Assembly: GCF_023700755.1 (NCBI RefSeq)
Contig: NZ_JAMKOJ010000011.1
Span: forward strand, 1 to 64,000
Source of the DNA: Allorhizobium sonneratiae
GTDB lineage: Bacteria; Pseudomonadota; Alphaproteobacteria; Rhizobiales; Rhizobiaceae
Reading direction: 5' to 3'
DNA: 64,000 bases
Positions within the stretch are counted from its first letter, which is position 1. Every line of letters starts with the position of its first letter. Made by a program: the position numbers and the translations under genes. Below the pieces are notes generated by a model. The model saw only the letters and a list, made by a program, of their open reading frames with translations, searched no databases and had not been told where the DNA came from. Of this stretch, positions 25,835 through 33,160 are shown piece after piece.

Positions 25835-27115
25835 ATGCAGATTGTCATTTTTACGATTGGCACGGAAGGGGATGTGCGTCCTCTTGTTTCTCTGGGCTGC
25901 GGTCTGAAACAGGCCGGTCATCAGGTCCGTATTGCGTCCGATCCCGGTTGTGCCGGTCTCATTGAACAGGCCGGTCTGGAGTTTGCCCCGCTTTCGGGGG
26001 ATTTTATCGGTTGGATGCGGGCTGACCAAGCTCTGCAAAAGCAGGGTCTGGCGGTGTTTTCCATGGTCCGGGCCTTTCAGCAGCGGCTGCGAGATCTGGC
26101 GCAAACTTGGCCCGAGCAGGGGCGGCGCGCGGCGGAAGGTGCCGATCTTCTGATCGGCAATGGCATGGTGTTTCTGCTGGCAGAGGCGCTGGCGGAGACC
26201 CTGGGACTGCCGGTGGTTGAAACGCAGGTCGTGCCAACTCTTCCCTCACACAATCCGCCACTGATGCCCATGCCGACATGGATGTATGGTTTACCGCCTG
26301 CCGCCAATTATCTTCTCGGTCATATGGTGCGCCGCATGGTCTGGCATGTGTTTCGCCCGGCTTATAATGACGTCGTGCGGCCCACGCTCGGTCTTGCGCC
26401 TTATTCCCGGCGCGGGCCGAATTCTGCAACAAGCCCGCATCTGAAACTTTTCGGCTATAGTCCCACTCTGGTCGAGCCGGGTCGCAACTGGCCGAAGACG
26501 GTGCATGTGACAGGCCCATGGACATTGGAGGAGGCTGAAAGCTGGCAGCCGCCGGTAAGGTTGCAGCGGTTTCTCGAGGCCGGGCCGCCTCCGGTCTATG
26601 TCGGTTTCGGCAGCATGTTCAATCACGATGCTGAAGCCTTTACCGCCACGGTCATCAAAGCGGTGAGGCAGGCCGGAAAAAGGCTGGTTCTGGCCCGTGG
26701 CTGGGGCGGACTTGCCGCCGATTTTGCCGATGACGATCAGGTTATTGCCATCGAGCGCGCCCCGCATGACTGGCTGTTCCCCCGCATGGCGCTGGCCGTT
26801 CATCATGGCGGTGCCGGCACCACAATCGCCGCCTGCCGGGCGGCCATTCCCTCTGTGGTGCTGCCGGTCTTCGGCGATCAGCTGTTCTGGGCGCTGCGGC
26901 TGCAAAAGCTGGGGGTGGCGCCATCTCCAATTGCCCGCGAAACACTGACCTCCGACATGTTGTCTGCGGCAATCCGCATGGCCGACAGTTTGCCCATGCG
27001 CCAGCGGGCCGAGCAGTTGGGCAAAACCTTGAACGCGGAACGCGGTGTTGAAACGGCGATTGCGATCCTGGAGCGGGCCGGTCTGCTGAGCAGTGCCTAT
27101 CGAAGGGCAGGGTGA
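25835..27115 (+). CDS. UDP-sugar glycosyltransferase (GT1/GT28-like)
   Basis: 426 residues. The N-terminal IVIFTIGTEGDVRPLVSLGCGL motif is that of GT28/sterol glucosyltransferase-like enzymes, and the C-terminal donor-binding motif HHGGAGTTIAACRAAIP followed by LPVFGDQLFWA is intact. The enzyme transfers a sugar from a UDP donor to a lipid or small hydrophobic acceptor; sterol-type, hopanoid or diacylglycerol acceptors are all possible. The ATG follows GAGAGAGCC, a moderate ribosome binding site. Confidence 0.88.
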   Translation: MQIVIFTIGTEGDVRPLVSLGCGLKQAGHQVRIASDPGCAGLIEQAGLEFAPLSGDFIGWMRADQALQKQGLAVFSMVRAFQQRLRDLAQTWPEQGRRAAEGADLLIGNGMVFLLAEALAETLGLPVVETQVVPTLPSHNPPLMPMPTWMYGLPPAANYLLGHMVRRMVWHVFRPAYNDVVRPTLGLAPYSRRGPNSATSPHLKLFGYSPTLVEPGRNWPKTVHVTGPWTLEEAESWQPPVRLQRFLEAGPPPVYVGFGSMFNHDAEAFTATVIKAVRQAGKRLVLARGWGGLAADFADDDQVIAIERAPHDWLFPRMALAVHHGGAGTTIAACRAAIPSVVLPVFGDQLFWALRLQKLGVAPSPIARETLTSDMLSAAIRMADSLPMRQRAEQLGKTLNAERGVETAIAILERAGLLSSAYRRAG

Positions 27116-27128
27116 TCTCTGCCCTTCG
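27101..27128. terminator. Hairpin at the glycosyltransferase stop
   Basis: A perfect 10-bp inverted repeat (CGAAGGGCAG / CTGCCCTTCG) spans the stop codon, between two convergent genes. No clear T-run. Confidence 0.55.
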
Positions 27129-27148
27129 ATCTGAAGTGTGTCGCAGAC

Positions 27149-28519
27149 TTACCCGACAAATTCCACCGTCACGCCCGGCGAAACCATTTTTGCCAGGGCG
27201 GTTGCATCCCAGTTGGTCAGGCGCACGCAGCCATGGCTCTGGGTTCTGCCGATCAGAGAGGGTTCCGGCGTACCATGAATGCCGTAGGTTGGCTTCGATA
27301 GGGCAATCCAGACGCTACCAACCGGCCCGTTCGGACCCGGCGGAATCAGCAGAACCTTGTCATTGCTGCCCTGTTTGAAGTTGATCTTCGGATTGTAGGT
27401 ATAGGTCGGATTGAAGGCGACGCGCACCACCGACACCGTGCCGGAGGGCGAGGGCGTATCCTGCGAGCCGATGCTGGCCGGATAGGCGGCAATCAACTGA
27501 CCATCCGCGCCATAGGCGAAAACCTGCTTGCGGCTCTTGTCGGCAATGATCTTCACGACCTTGCCGGAGGGGCTGGTACCCAGATTGACCACCTTGATCG
27601 TCGTGCCGGGCACGGAAAAATCGACGCCGGGATTGAGCGCCTTCAGATAGCCCTCATCCATGTGGAATTTTTCCGCCAGCATTTCCGCAACAGACGTATA
27701 GCCCAGATAGGGCATGGCGGCTTTCTTGCTGTAATCCTCCGGGATCGAAGCGACATAGGGGCCTGCGGCATCGGCTGCGGTGATGGTATAGGTGGTGAAG
27801 GCCAGACCGCCATCGCGTTGCAGATGGTCCATGATGGCATTGGTGTCTTTGGGATCAAGCGTCTCGCCGCTCTTCTGTTCCCAGGCTTGCAGGGCTTTTT
27901 CCAGATTCTGACCCATGCGCCCGTCGATGGCGCCCGGAGAAAATCCCTCGCGTGACAAAAACACCTGGAGCGCGGTGATGGCAGGCGTTGCCTTGCTGCT
28001 GACCGTGGCCGGATTGGCGACTTGCGGCGGCAGGCCGGTTCTGTCGCCCTGCATCGGTCCCTGATCGGGAATGGTGGAGGGGCTGTCCGGGGCATAGGAC
28101 GGATCGGCGCTGTCGCCATCGGGCGGCATGTCGTCGGGTATGCCCGCCGTTTGCGTATCGCTGCGGTCCCAGCCGCCGCCAGAGGGGGCGGGCGGATAGT
28201 AATCCGGTCCGTAGTTGGGGCCGTTGTCATAGCCGCCTGAGCCATAGCCGCGACCGTAAACCTCGTTGGCCGGCATTTCGGTTGCCACGAGATTGCCATA
28301 GCGGTCGACCAGGATTTTATGGCCCATACGATCGCGCATCACGGTGACGGAGCCACGCTCGGGCACATAATTCAACACTTCACCCGAAGGGGTGATCAGC
28401 ACGGTGGCCTGATCGGGCACATCTCTTTGCCGCTGGAACGGGTCCCAGGCCTTTGCGGGTGCGCCCATGAGGGAGGTGAGGGCGAGAATGACAAGTCCGG
28501 TTTTCCAAAAGGGCTGCAC
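27149..28519 (-). CDS. L,D-transpeptidase (YkuD) with peptidoglycan-binding domain
   Basis: 456 residues from a GTG at 28519, chosen because an ideal signal peptide follows (FWKTGLVILALTSLMGAPAKA); an ATG at 28606 would add 29 residues before it. A Gly/Pro/Tyr-rich linker leads to a PG-binding-1 helix bundle (ALQVFLSREGFSPGAIDGRMG). The YkuD domain ends with HGTPEPSLIGRTQSHGCVRL, carrying the catalytic Cys in SHGCVR. The enzyme makes 3-3 crosslinks in peptidoglycan or attaches proteins to it, in the periplasm. L,D-transpeptidases are especially abundant in Rhizobiales, which grow from one pole. Confidence 0.92.
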   Translation of the reverse strand: MQPFWKTGLVILALTSLMGAPAKAWDPFQRQRDVPDQATVLITPSGEVLNYVPERGSVTVMRDRMGHKILVDRYGNLVATEMPANEVYGRGYGSGGYDNGPNYGPDYYPPAPSGGGWDRSDTQTAGIPDDMPPDGDSADPSYAPDSPSTIPDQGPMQGDRTGLPPQVANPATVSSKATPAITALQVFLSREGFSPGAIDGRMGQNLEKALQAWEQKSGETLDPKDTNAIMDHLQRDGGLAFTTYTITAADAAGPYVASIPEDYSKKAAMPYLGYTSVAEMLAEKFHMDEGYLKALNPGVDFSVPGTTIKVVNLGTSPSGKVVKIIADKSRKQVFAYGADGQLIAAYPASIGSQDTPSPSGTVSVVRVAFNPTYTYNPKINFKQGSNDKVLLIPPGPNGPVGSVWIALSKPTYGIHGTPEPSLIGRTQSHGCVRLTNWDATALAKMVSPGVTVEFVG

Positions 28520-28638
28520 GGGCGGATTTTCCGATGAAATGACGGGCAAGAAAAGCGGGAAGAATCCTGGATGAACCGATCCCCGCAAAGCCGCACAAAC
28601 ACGCAAATTTTGTCGCCAATATGGAAGGTGCAGCCGAT

Positions 28639-28653
28639 TTAATCTTCTGTTAA
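28639..28653. promoter_or_regulatory. CtrA-box-like site
   Basis: TTAATCTTCTGTTAA matches the CtrA half-sites TTAA-N7-TTAA exactly. It lies between the divergent L,D-transpeptidase gene and the epimerase-fold gene at 28699. With only eight fixed bases it may be chance. Confidence 0.35.
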
Positions 28654-28698
28654 TGCATTGCGCACACAGGGTGAGATCCGCAGGGGGAAGAGGTGACC

Positions 28699-29517
28699 AT
28701 GGAACTGCAGAACGATCAGGGTTTGAGACTTGTGCTCGACCCGTCCTCGATGCTGGATCTGCGCGGTGTGTTCGTCGATGGTGTCGATCTTTCGCCGCAT
28801 CGGGCTATTCCCGATGACGGTGACCGGCGTATCGATCATTCGCTGGAAGGCTTCCTCTTCACCTGCGGGCCGGATCACATCCGCCATCCCGCTCCCATCC
28901 CCGGAGGTCATGGCGCGCGCTATCCCTTGCATGGCTCTTTTTCCGGCCATGCGGCAAAGGTCATCTCCTCAAGCCCGGATGAATGCAGTGCCGTGATCGA
29001 TGTGCGTCATGCCGATGGCGGTCTTTCCCGGCTGGAGCGCCGCTGGTCGCTGGATCGTCAGGGTGTCGTCAGGCTTTGCGACCGGCTGATCAATTGCGGC
29101 GAGGACGCCTTTCCAGCCTTTTACATGTATCACATGAATATTGCCGCCCGGCTGTTCGACGATCACGTCCAGCTTGAAGGAGCCATGCTGGATAAGGGCG
29201 GTTTTGGCTGGCGATTCGGTGCCGAACCGGGCGGGGTCTTCTGCGTGCCCGCCGGACCGGAGGAGGATGGCTTTGCCAGCATCCGGCTGGGTCCGATTGC
29301 GGCGATCGGCGGCAAGACGCTGCTGGTGCGGTTCGATACCGCGACCTTGCCCCATCTGCAGATCTGGCGCAATCAGAAGGCGCCAGCCGATGTGCTCGGC
29401 ATCGAGCCGGTCTCGCATCGCTGGGTGGATCGCCCGGATCTTGAGGCTGCGGGCGAGTTTCTGCCGCTGCAACCGGGCGAAGCGCGCGAGTTTTCACTGT
29501 CCTTTGCGTTTTTATAA
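28699..29517 (+). CDS. DUF4432 aldose-1-epimerase-fold protein
   Basis: 272 residues from ATG 28699 (GGGGGAAGAGG upstream; a GTG two codons earlier is possible). The sequence fits the DUF4432 group of galactose-mutarotase-like proteins: early GVDLSPHR, a central GHGARYPLHGSFS, and MYHMNIAARLFDD, whose His residues correspond to the sugar pocket. It probably binds or epimerises a sugar, with no defined substrate. It is followed by two small same-strand genes (gaps 104 and 57 bp). Confidence 0.8.
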   Translation: MELQNDQGLRLVLDPSSMLDLRGVFVDGVDLSPHRAIPDDGDRRIDHSLEGFLFTCGPDHIRHPAPIPGGHGARYPLHGSFSGHAAKVISSSPDECSAVIDVRHADGGLSRLERRWSLDRQGVVRLCDRLINCGEDAFPAFYMYHMNIAARLFDDHVQLEGAMLDKGGFGWRFGAEPGGVFCVPAGPEEDGFASIRLGPIAAIGGKTLLVRFDTATLPHLQIWRNQKAPADVLGIEPVSHRWVDRPDLEAAGEFLPLQPGEAREFSLSFAFL

Positions 29518-29621
29518 GCGTCAGCCTGCGATTGACGACCGGCCCCATGCGTCGTAAGTCTGCGGCCTGATTTTTGAGTGGCTGGCCTTGCGGGTCGGCC
29601 ATGCTGTCGAGGAGGTTGCCG

Positions 29622-29957
29622 ATGGATATCAGACAGATCAATGAGGACTATTCCGTCAGCGGTCAGATCGAACTGGCCGATCTCGATCAGATCAAGGCCA
29701 TGGGATTCAGGTCCATCGTCTGCCACCGGCCGGATGGTGAAGAGCCCGGTCAGCCCGCTTTTGCCGAAATTGCCGCCCGCGCTGGCGAACTGGGCTTGAG
29801 CATCCGTCACATTCCCGTGGGCCGCATGGGTGTCACGCCCGATGCCGTGGCGGCGATGGTCGATGCGCTGGACGATCTCGAGCGTCCCATGCTCGGCTAT
29901 TGCCGTTCGGGTGCGCGCTCCACCGCCACGTATGAGCACAGCCTGCGGCAGCGCTGA
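29622..29957 (+). CDS. DUF442/TIGR01244-type phosphatase-like protein
   Basis: 111 residues from ATG 29622, preceded by GAGGAGG. The C-x5-R loop CRSGARS near residues 99-105 is the signature of the cysteine phosphatase-like fold seen as the N-terminal part of BLH (beta-lactamase-like hydrolase) proteins and in stand-alone DUF442 proteins, linked in rhizobia to sulfide metabolism and biofilm regulation. No metallo-hydrolase domain follows. Role as sulfur transferase or phosphatase is unsettled. Confidence 0.85.
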   Translation: MDIRQINEDYSVSGQIELADLDQIKAMGFRSIVCHRPDGEEPGQPAFAEIAARAGELGLSIRHIPVGRMGVTPDAVAAMVDALDDLERPMLGYCRSGARSTATYEHSLRQR

Positions 29958-30014
29958 GCCGTTTTATTGTCTGGCCGGTTTTTGTCCGGCCTTTCTATCA
30001 AGCAGGAGAGTTGC

Positions 30015-30356
30015 ATGACCATCAAGCGTATCGAACCCGGCAAGCGCATGAGCGGCGCCGTCATTCATGGCAATACGGTTTATCTGTCCGGTCAGGTCGG
30101 TGAAGGCACAAGCGTGACCGAGCAGTCGAAATCGGCGCTGGCCGAAGTGGATCGCCTGCTGGCGCTGGCCGGTTCTGACAAGTCGAAGATCCTGCAGACG
30201 ATCATCTATCTGTCGGACATGTCCAGCTTTGGCGAAATGAATGCCGTCTGGGAAGCCTGGATCGATCCGGCCAACCCGCCGGCCCGCGCCACGAGCGAAG
30301 CCGCGCTGGCCACGCCGGATTACAAGGTCGAGTTCATCGTGACAGCGGCGATCTGA
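30015..30356 (+). CDS. RidA family enamine/imine deaminase
   Basis: 113 residues from ATG 30015 (CAGGAGAG upstream), the usual length. GNTVYLSGQVGEG, a central helix and PPARATSEAAL-TPDYKVEFIVTAAI match YjgF/RidA proteins; the Arg in PPARAT is the residue that binds the substrate carboxylate. The protein hydrolyses reactive 2-aminoacrylate-type imines released by PLP enzymes. This may be a diverged RidA subgroup, so the exact substrate is open. Confidence 0.9.
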   Translation: MTIKRIEPGKRMSGAVIHGNTVYLSGQVGEGTSVTEQSKSALAEVDRLLALAGSDKSKILQTIIYLSDMSSFGEMNAVWEAWIDPANPPARATSEAALATPDYKVEFIVTAAI

Positions 30357-30379
30357 TCTCTGCTCGAATTGTTGGATCG

Positions 30380-30407
30380 GCGCCGGTTTGAGCGATCAGA
30401 CCGGCGC
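30380..30407. terminator. Terminator between ridA-like gene and ohrR
   Basis: 8-bp stem GCGCCGGT / ACCGGCGC with a 12-nt loop, then TTTGCTTTT. It lies between convergent genes and can serve both. Confidence 0.7.
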
Positions 30408-30424
30408 TTTGCTTTTGCGGGCCG

Positions 30425-30889
30425 TCAAAGCGCGTGTTTTTCATTCAGCCGGTCGCGCAGCGCGATCAGATCATCGCGCAGGGCCGCGATTTCGACCATG
30501 CTACAGCCGGTGGCGTTGCCGATGGCCATCAGCACATCCACCGCCTTTTCCTTGAGGGCCGCCCCCGTTTGCGTCAGTGAAACAGTCACCTGACGCTCAT
30601 CCTTGCCGTCGCGCTGGCGCCGCACATAGCCGTTCTGTTCCAGCCGCTTGATCAGCGGTGACAGGGTGCCTGAATCAAGCCCCAGCCGCGCGCCGAGTGC
30701 CTTCACCGTCAGGTGGTCGGTTTCCCACAGCGTCATCAACGTCAGATATTGCGGATAGGTGAGGCCCAGTGGCTCCAGCAGCGGCTTGTAGGTGCGCGTC
30801 AGTGCCAGCGATGCGCCGTAAAGGGCAAAGCAGAGCTGTCTGTCGAGCAGCAATTCCTGTTTCAGTTCATCCCGGTCCTGCGCTGTCAT
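30425..30889 (-). CDS. ohrR: MarR-family organic peroxide sensor OhrR
   Basis: 154 residues. The LDRQLCFALYGASLALTRTYKPLL segment carries the reactive Cys (about residue 20) that organic hydroperoxides oxidise. The winged helix (LGARLGLDSGTLSPLIKRLEQNGYVRR and the wing KDERQVTVSLT) binds DNA. OhrR represses ohr until oxidised. The gene is divergent from ohr at 31200, the classic arrangement, with a shared control region between them. Confidence 0.94.
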   Translation of the reverse strand: MTAQDRDELKQELLLDRQLCFALYGASLALTRTYKPLLEPLGLTYPQYLTLMTLWETDHLTVKALGARLGLDSGTLSPLIKRLEQNGYVRRQRDGKDERQVTVSLTQTGAALKEKAVDVLMAIGNATGCSMVEIAALRDDLIALRDRLNEKHAL

Positions 30890-31199
30890 CGGCCTGTCTC
30901 ATTGGCTGTGCTTGATGGCTTGTGCCCTGGTCCAGAGAGACTGAAATGATCCCTGGATCGACGACAATGCATTATGGCGAAAACACTCAAAAATATAAAG
31001 GGCAAAATTCAGTTGCGCGCAATTTATTTATGTGATACCAAAAATCCAGTGCCGGTGCTTCATCACTCCTCTTGTCGAGCATTTCTGTTTTAGTGGCAGA
31101 TGGGTGACTAGGGGCGGTCGCGCCGGCTGGAAAAGCTGCGGCCATATTGCCGTATCTGGCCCGATCCATGAGATAAAGCTCTAACAACAGGAGAGAACC
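30890..31199. other. 310-bp ohrR-ohr divergent control region
   Basis: No gene is seen. It must contain both promoters. The only strong palindrome is TTGCGCGCAA near its centre (31013-31022). Confidence 0.6.
31005..31027. promoter_or_regulatory. Candidate OhrR operator
   Basis: A 10-bp palindrome TTGCGCGCAA (31013-31022) within AT-rich flanks sits between the divergent ohrR and ohr genes, 124 bp from the ohrR start. OhrR sites are AT-flanked inverted repeats of about this size. Assigned from position and symmetry only. Confidence 0.45.
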
Positions 31200-31622
31200 A
31201 TGCCTATTCTTTATACGACTGAAGCTTCCGCAACCGGTGGTCGCGCAGGCCGCGCTGTCAGCAGCAATGGCGTTCTCGATGTGACGCTGACCGTGCCGAA
31301 GGAATTGGGTGGCGATGGCGCAACCGGCACCAATCCCGAACAGCTTTTTGCTGCCGGCTATTCGGCCTGCTTTCTCGGTGCGCTGAAATATGTCGCCGGC
31401 CAGCAGAAGGTGAAGGTGCCGGAAGAGGCCAAGGTCACCGCGAAGGTTGGTATCGGCCCGCGCGAAGATGGTACGGGTTTTGGCATTGAGGTGTCGATCA
31501 GCGTCGATCTTCCGGGCGTCGAACGCGCTGTTGCTGAAAAGCTGGTGGCGGATGCGCATATCGTCTGCCCTTACAGCCACGCCATGCGCACGGCAACGGA
31601 AGTCTCGGCCAAGCTGGCTTGA
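31200..31622 (+). CDS. ohr: Organic hydroperoxide resistance protein Ohr
   Basis: 140 residues, normal length. The two redox cysteines are present: Cys in GYSACFLGAL (about 60) and Cys in HIVCPYSHAMR (about 124), plus the catalytic Arg in GGRAGRAVS. Ohr reduces organic hydroperoxides in the cytoplasm, taking electrons from lipoylated proteins. ACAGGAGAGAACC precedes the ATG, and a strong terminator follows. Confidence 0.97.
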   Translation: MPILYTTEASATGGRAGRAVSSNGVLDVTLTVPKELGGDGATGTNPEQLFAAGYSACFLGALKYVAGQQKVKVPEEAKVTAKVGIGPREDGTGFGIEVSISVDLPGVERAVAEKLVADAHIVCPYSHAMRTATEVSAKLA

Positions 31623-31644
31623 ACCGTCTCGAGATCAAAAGAAC

Positions 31645-31670
31645 AGGCCGGTTTCACACCGGCCTTTTTT
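31645..31670 (+). terminator. Rho-independent terminator of ohr
   Basis: 8-bp stem AGGCCGGT / ACCGGCCT, 5-nt loop, followed by six T. Confidence 0.92.
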
Positions 31671-31693
31671 CATGGTCTGTTCGTGATGATGGC

Positions 31694-32566
31694 TCAGGTC
31701 ACGGCGCCGCCCGCTGCCGCCAGGATCAGCACAATGCCGAGCAGAATGCGGTAGATGACGAAGGGCCAGGTGGAGAAGCGCTCGAGAAAACGCATCAGGC
31801 CCCAGATGGCAATGGTGGAGGAAATCGCACCGGCAATCAGGCCGGTTGCCAAAAGCGCCCAGCCATGGCCATCAAGCGACAATTTGTGCAGTTCCCAGAT
31901 TTCCTTCATCCCGGCGAGGAAAATCGCGGGCAAGCCGAGAAGAAAGGAAATACGGGCTGCCTGTTCACGCTTGAAGCCCAAAGCCAGCGCCGCCGTGATG
32001 GTGGCGCCGGAGCGGGACACGCCGGGAACAAGTGCGCCAACCTGCGCAATGCCGATCAGAAGCAGATCCATCGGGCTGACGCTTGGCATATCGCGCTTGT
32101 GACGGGCCATGAGTTCCGTAGCCGCCAGAAGTCCGCCCATGACGATACAGGCAATCCCCACCGCCCAGATGCTGCGCAGCGGCGACCCGCAACTGTTCAG
32201 GCTATGGGCGAGCGCCAACCCTGCAATTCCGATCGGAATGGTCGCGACCATGATCCAGAACACCAGCTGAAAGCTGAAATTGTTGAAATCCCGCCTGACC
32301 AGTGCCGATATCGATCCCTTCGCCAGGCCGAAAATATCCTTGCGGAAATAGCTGACCACCCCGGCCAGCGCTGCCAACTGCATGGCGGCGGAAAAGGCCG
32401 CACCCGGATCTGGCCAGCCGAGAAAGGCCGGAACCACCCGCATATGTGCCGAGGAGGACACCGGCACCAGCTCGGTTATACCCTGGACAATGCCCAGAAA
32501 GGCTGTCTGAAAAAAAGTCAGATCGACAAACCCGGTTGCCGATCCCACCACACACGCATCCGCCAT
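31694..32566 (-). CDS. uppP: Undecaprenyl-diphosphatase UppP/BacA
   Basis: 290 residues with about eight transmembrane segments. Both family signatures are intact: QGITELVPVSSSAH at 28-41 (catalytic Glu and Ser/His) and PGVSRSGATITAAL, which holds the catalytic Arg. It dephosphorylates undecaprenyl diphosphate at the inner membrane to recycle the lipid carrier of peptidoglycan and polysaccharide, and over-expression gives bacitracin resistance. The gene is monocistronic and convergent with ohr. Confidence 0.96.
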   Translation of the reverse strand: MADACVVGSATGFVDLTFFQTAFLGIVQGITELVPVSSSAHMRVVPAFLGWPDPGAAFSAAMQLAALAGVVSYFRKDIFGLAKGSISALVRRDFNNFSFQLVFWIMVATIPIGIAGLALAHSLNSCGSPLRSIWAVGIACIVMGGLLAATELMARHKRDMPSVSPMDLLLIGIAQVGALVPGVSRSGATITAALALGFKREQAARISFLLGLPAIFLAGMKEIWELHKLSLDGHGWALLATGLIAGAISSTIAIWGLMRFLERFSTWPFVIYRILLGIVLILAAAGGAVT

Positions 32567-32750
32567 TCATCACCTCACGCGTTTTTCAGCTCTCTCACAA
32601 GCATGGTCTCATGTGTTTGTCTACGGCATAGGCGGTTGCAAATCATACAATCATGCCGGAACGAAGGCCAAGGCACGATCTCTCAGGCATGTCCCTGATC
32701 GCTGCGGCATGCGCTGCTGCATTATCCCCGGCGGTACCTGTTTTTGACCT

Positions 32751-32803
32751 TAAAGTTTGTCAGGGAAAAGTGGAATTCGATTTCCCCGAAAAGACAAACG
32801 AAA
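32751..32803 (+). repeat. Dispersed repeat, GTTTGTC type, copy 2
   Basis: TTTGTCAGGGAAAAGTGGAA then CCCCGAAAAGACAAACGA; the ends TTTGTC and GACAAA are inverted. See 7627-7679 and 43711-43772. Confidence 0.7.
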
Positions 32804-32935
32804 TCAATAAAATCCTCTGTGTTCACGCAATTTTAGACGCAAAACCGTGTGCTATGACGGCGGCTTTAGCCGAGTTTTGATCGCTGCAAAAACAAAAGAC
32901 GGTCGCTGGCAAGCAAGAATGAAGAGGAGGTGTCT

Positions 32936-33040
32936 GTGTACTCGCCAGGCCACATAAAGGATGGGCATAAGACACGCATGACGGCAGAGATTGCGGATAT
33001 GCAAGGAGATAGCAAGAACTACGGTAGTTTTATCAGATGA
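32936..33040 (+). CDS. Possible 34-residue protein
   Basis: GTG 32936 lies 5 bases after AAGAGGAGG. The frame runs 34 codons (VYSPGHIKDGHKTRMTAEIA then 14 more) to TGA. Strong ribosome binding site but no recognisable protein; may be chance. Confidence 0.25.
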   Translation: MYSPGHIKDGHKTRMTAEIADMQGDSKNYGSFIR

Positions 33041-33160
33041 CTTAGGCGATGGCGTATGTGTAACATGCGGAAATGTTGATAATATAAATTATTAATCAAT
33101 ATCAATTTTAATAAGAACAAACTTATGTTGTTCGCCTAATTTTGCCTAAGGAGAGTTTTC

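Larger units (their letters stand above)
32567..33160. other. 594-bp intergenic region before a chemoreceptor
   Basis: Contains the dispersed repeat at 32751-32803, a doubtful small ORF (32936-33040) and an AT-rich stretch (33060-33130) likely to hold the chemoreceptor promoter. Confidence 0.55.

Noticed and set aside
31619..32698. 359-codon plus-strand frame opposite uppP
   Set aside because: Antisense to uppP; lacks any domain and is rich in His, Gln and Arg, as expected of a shadow frame.
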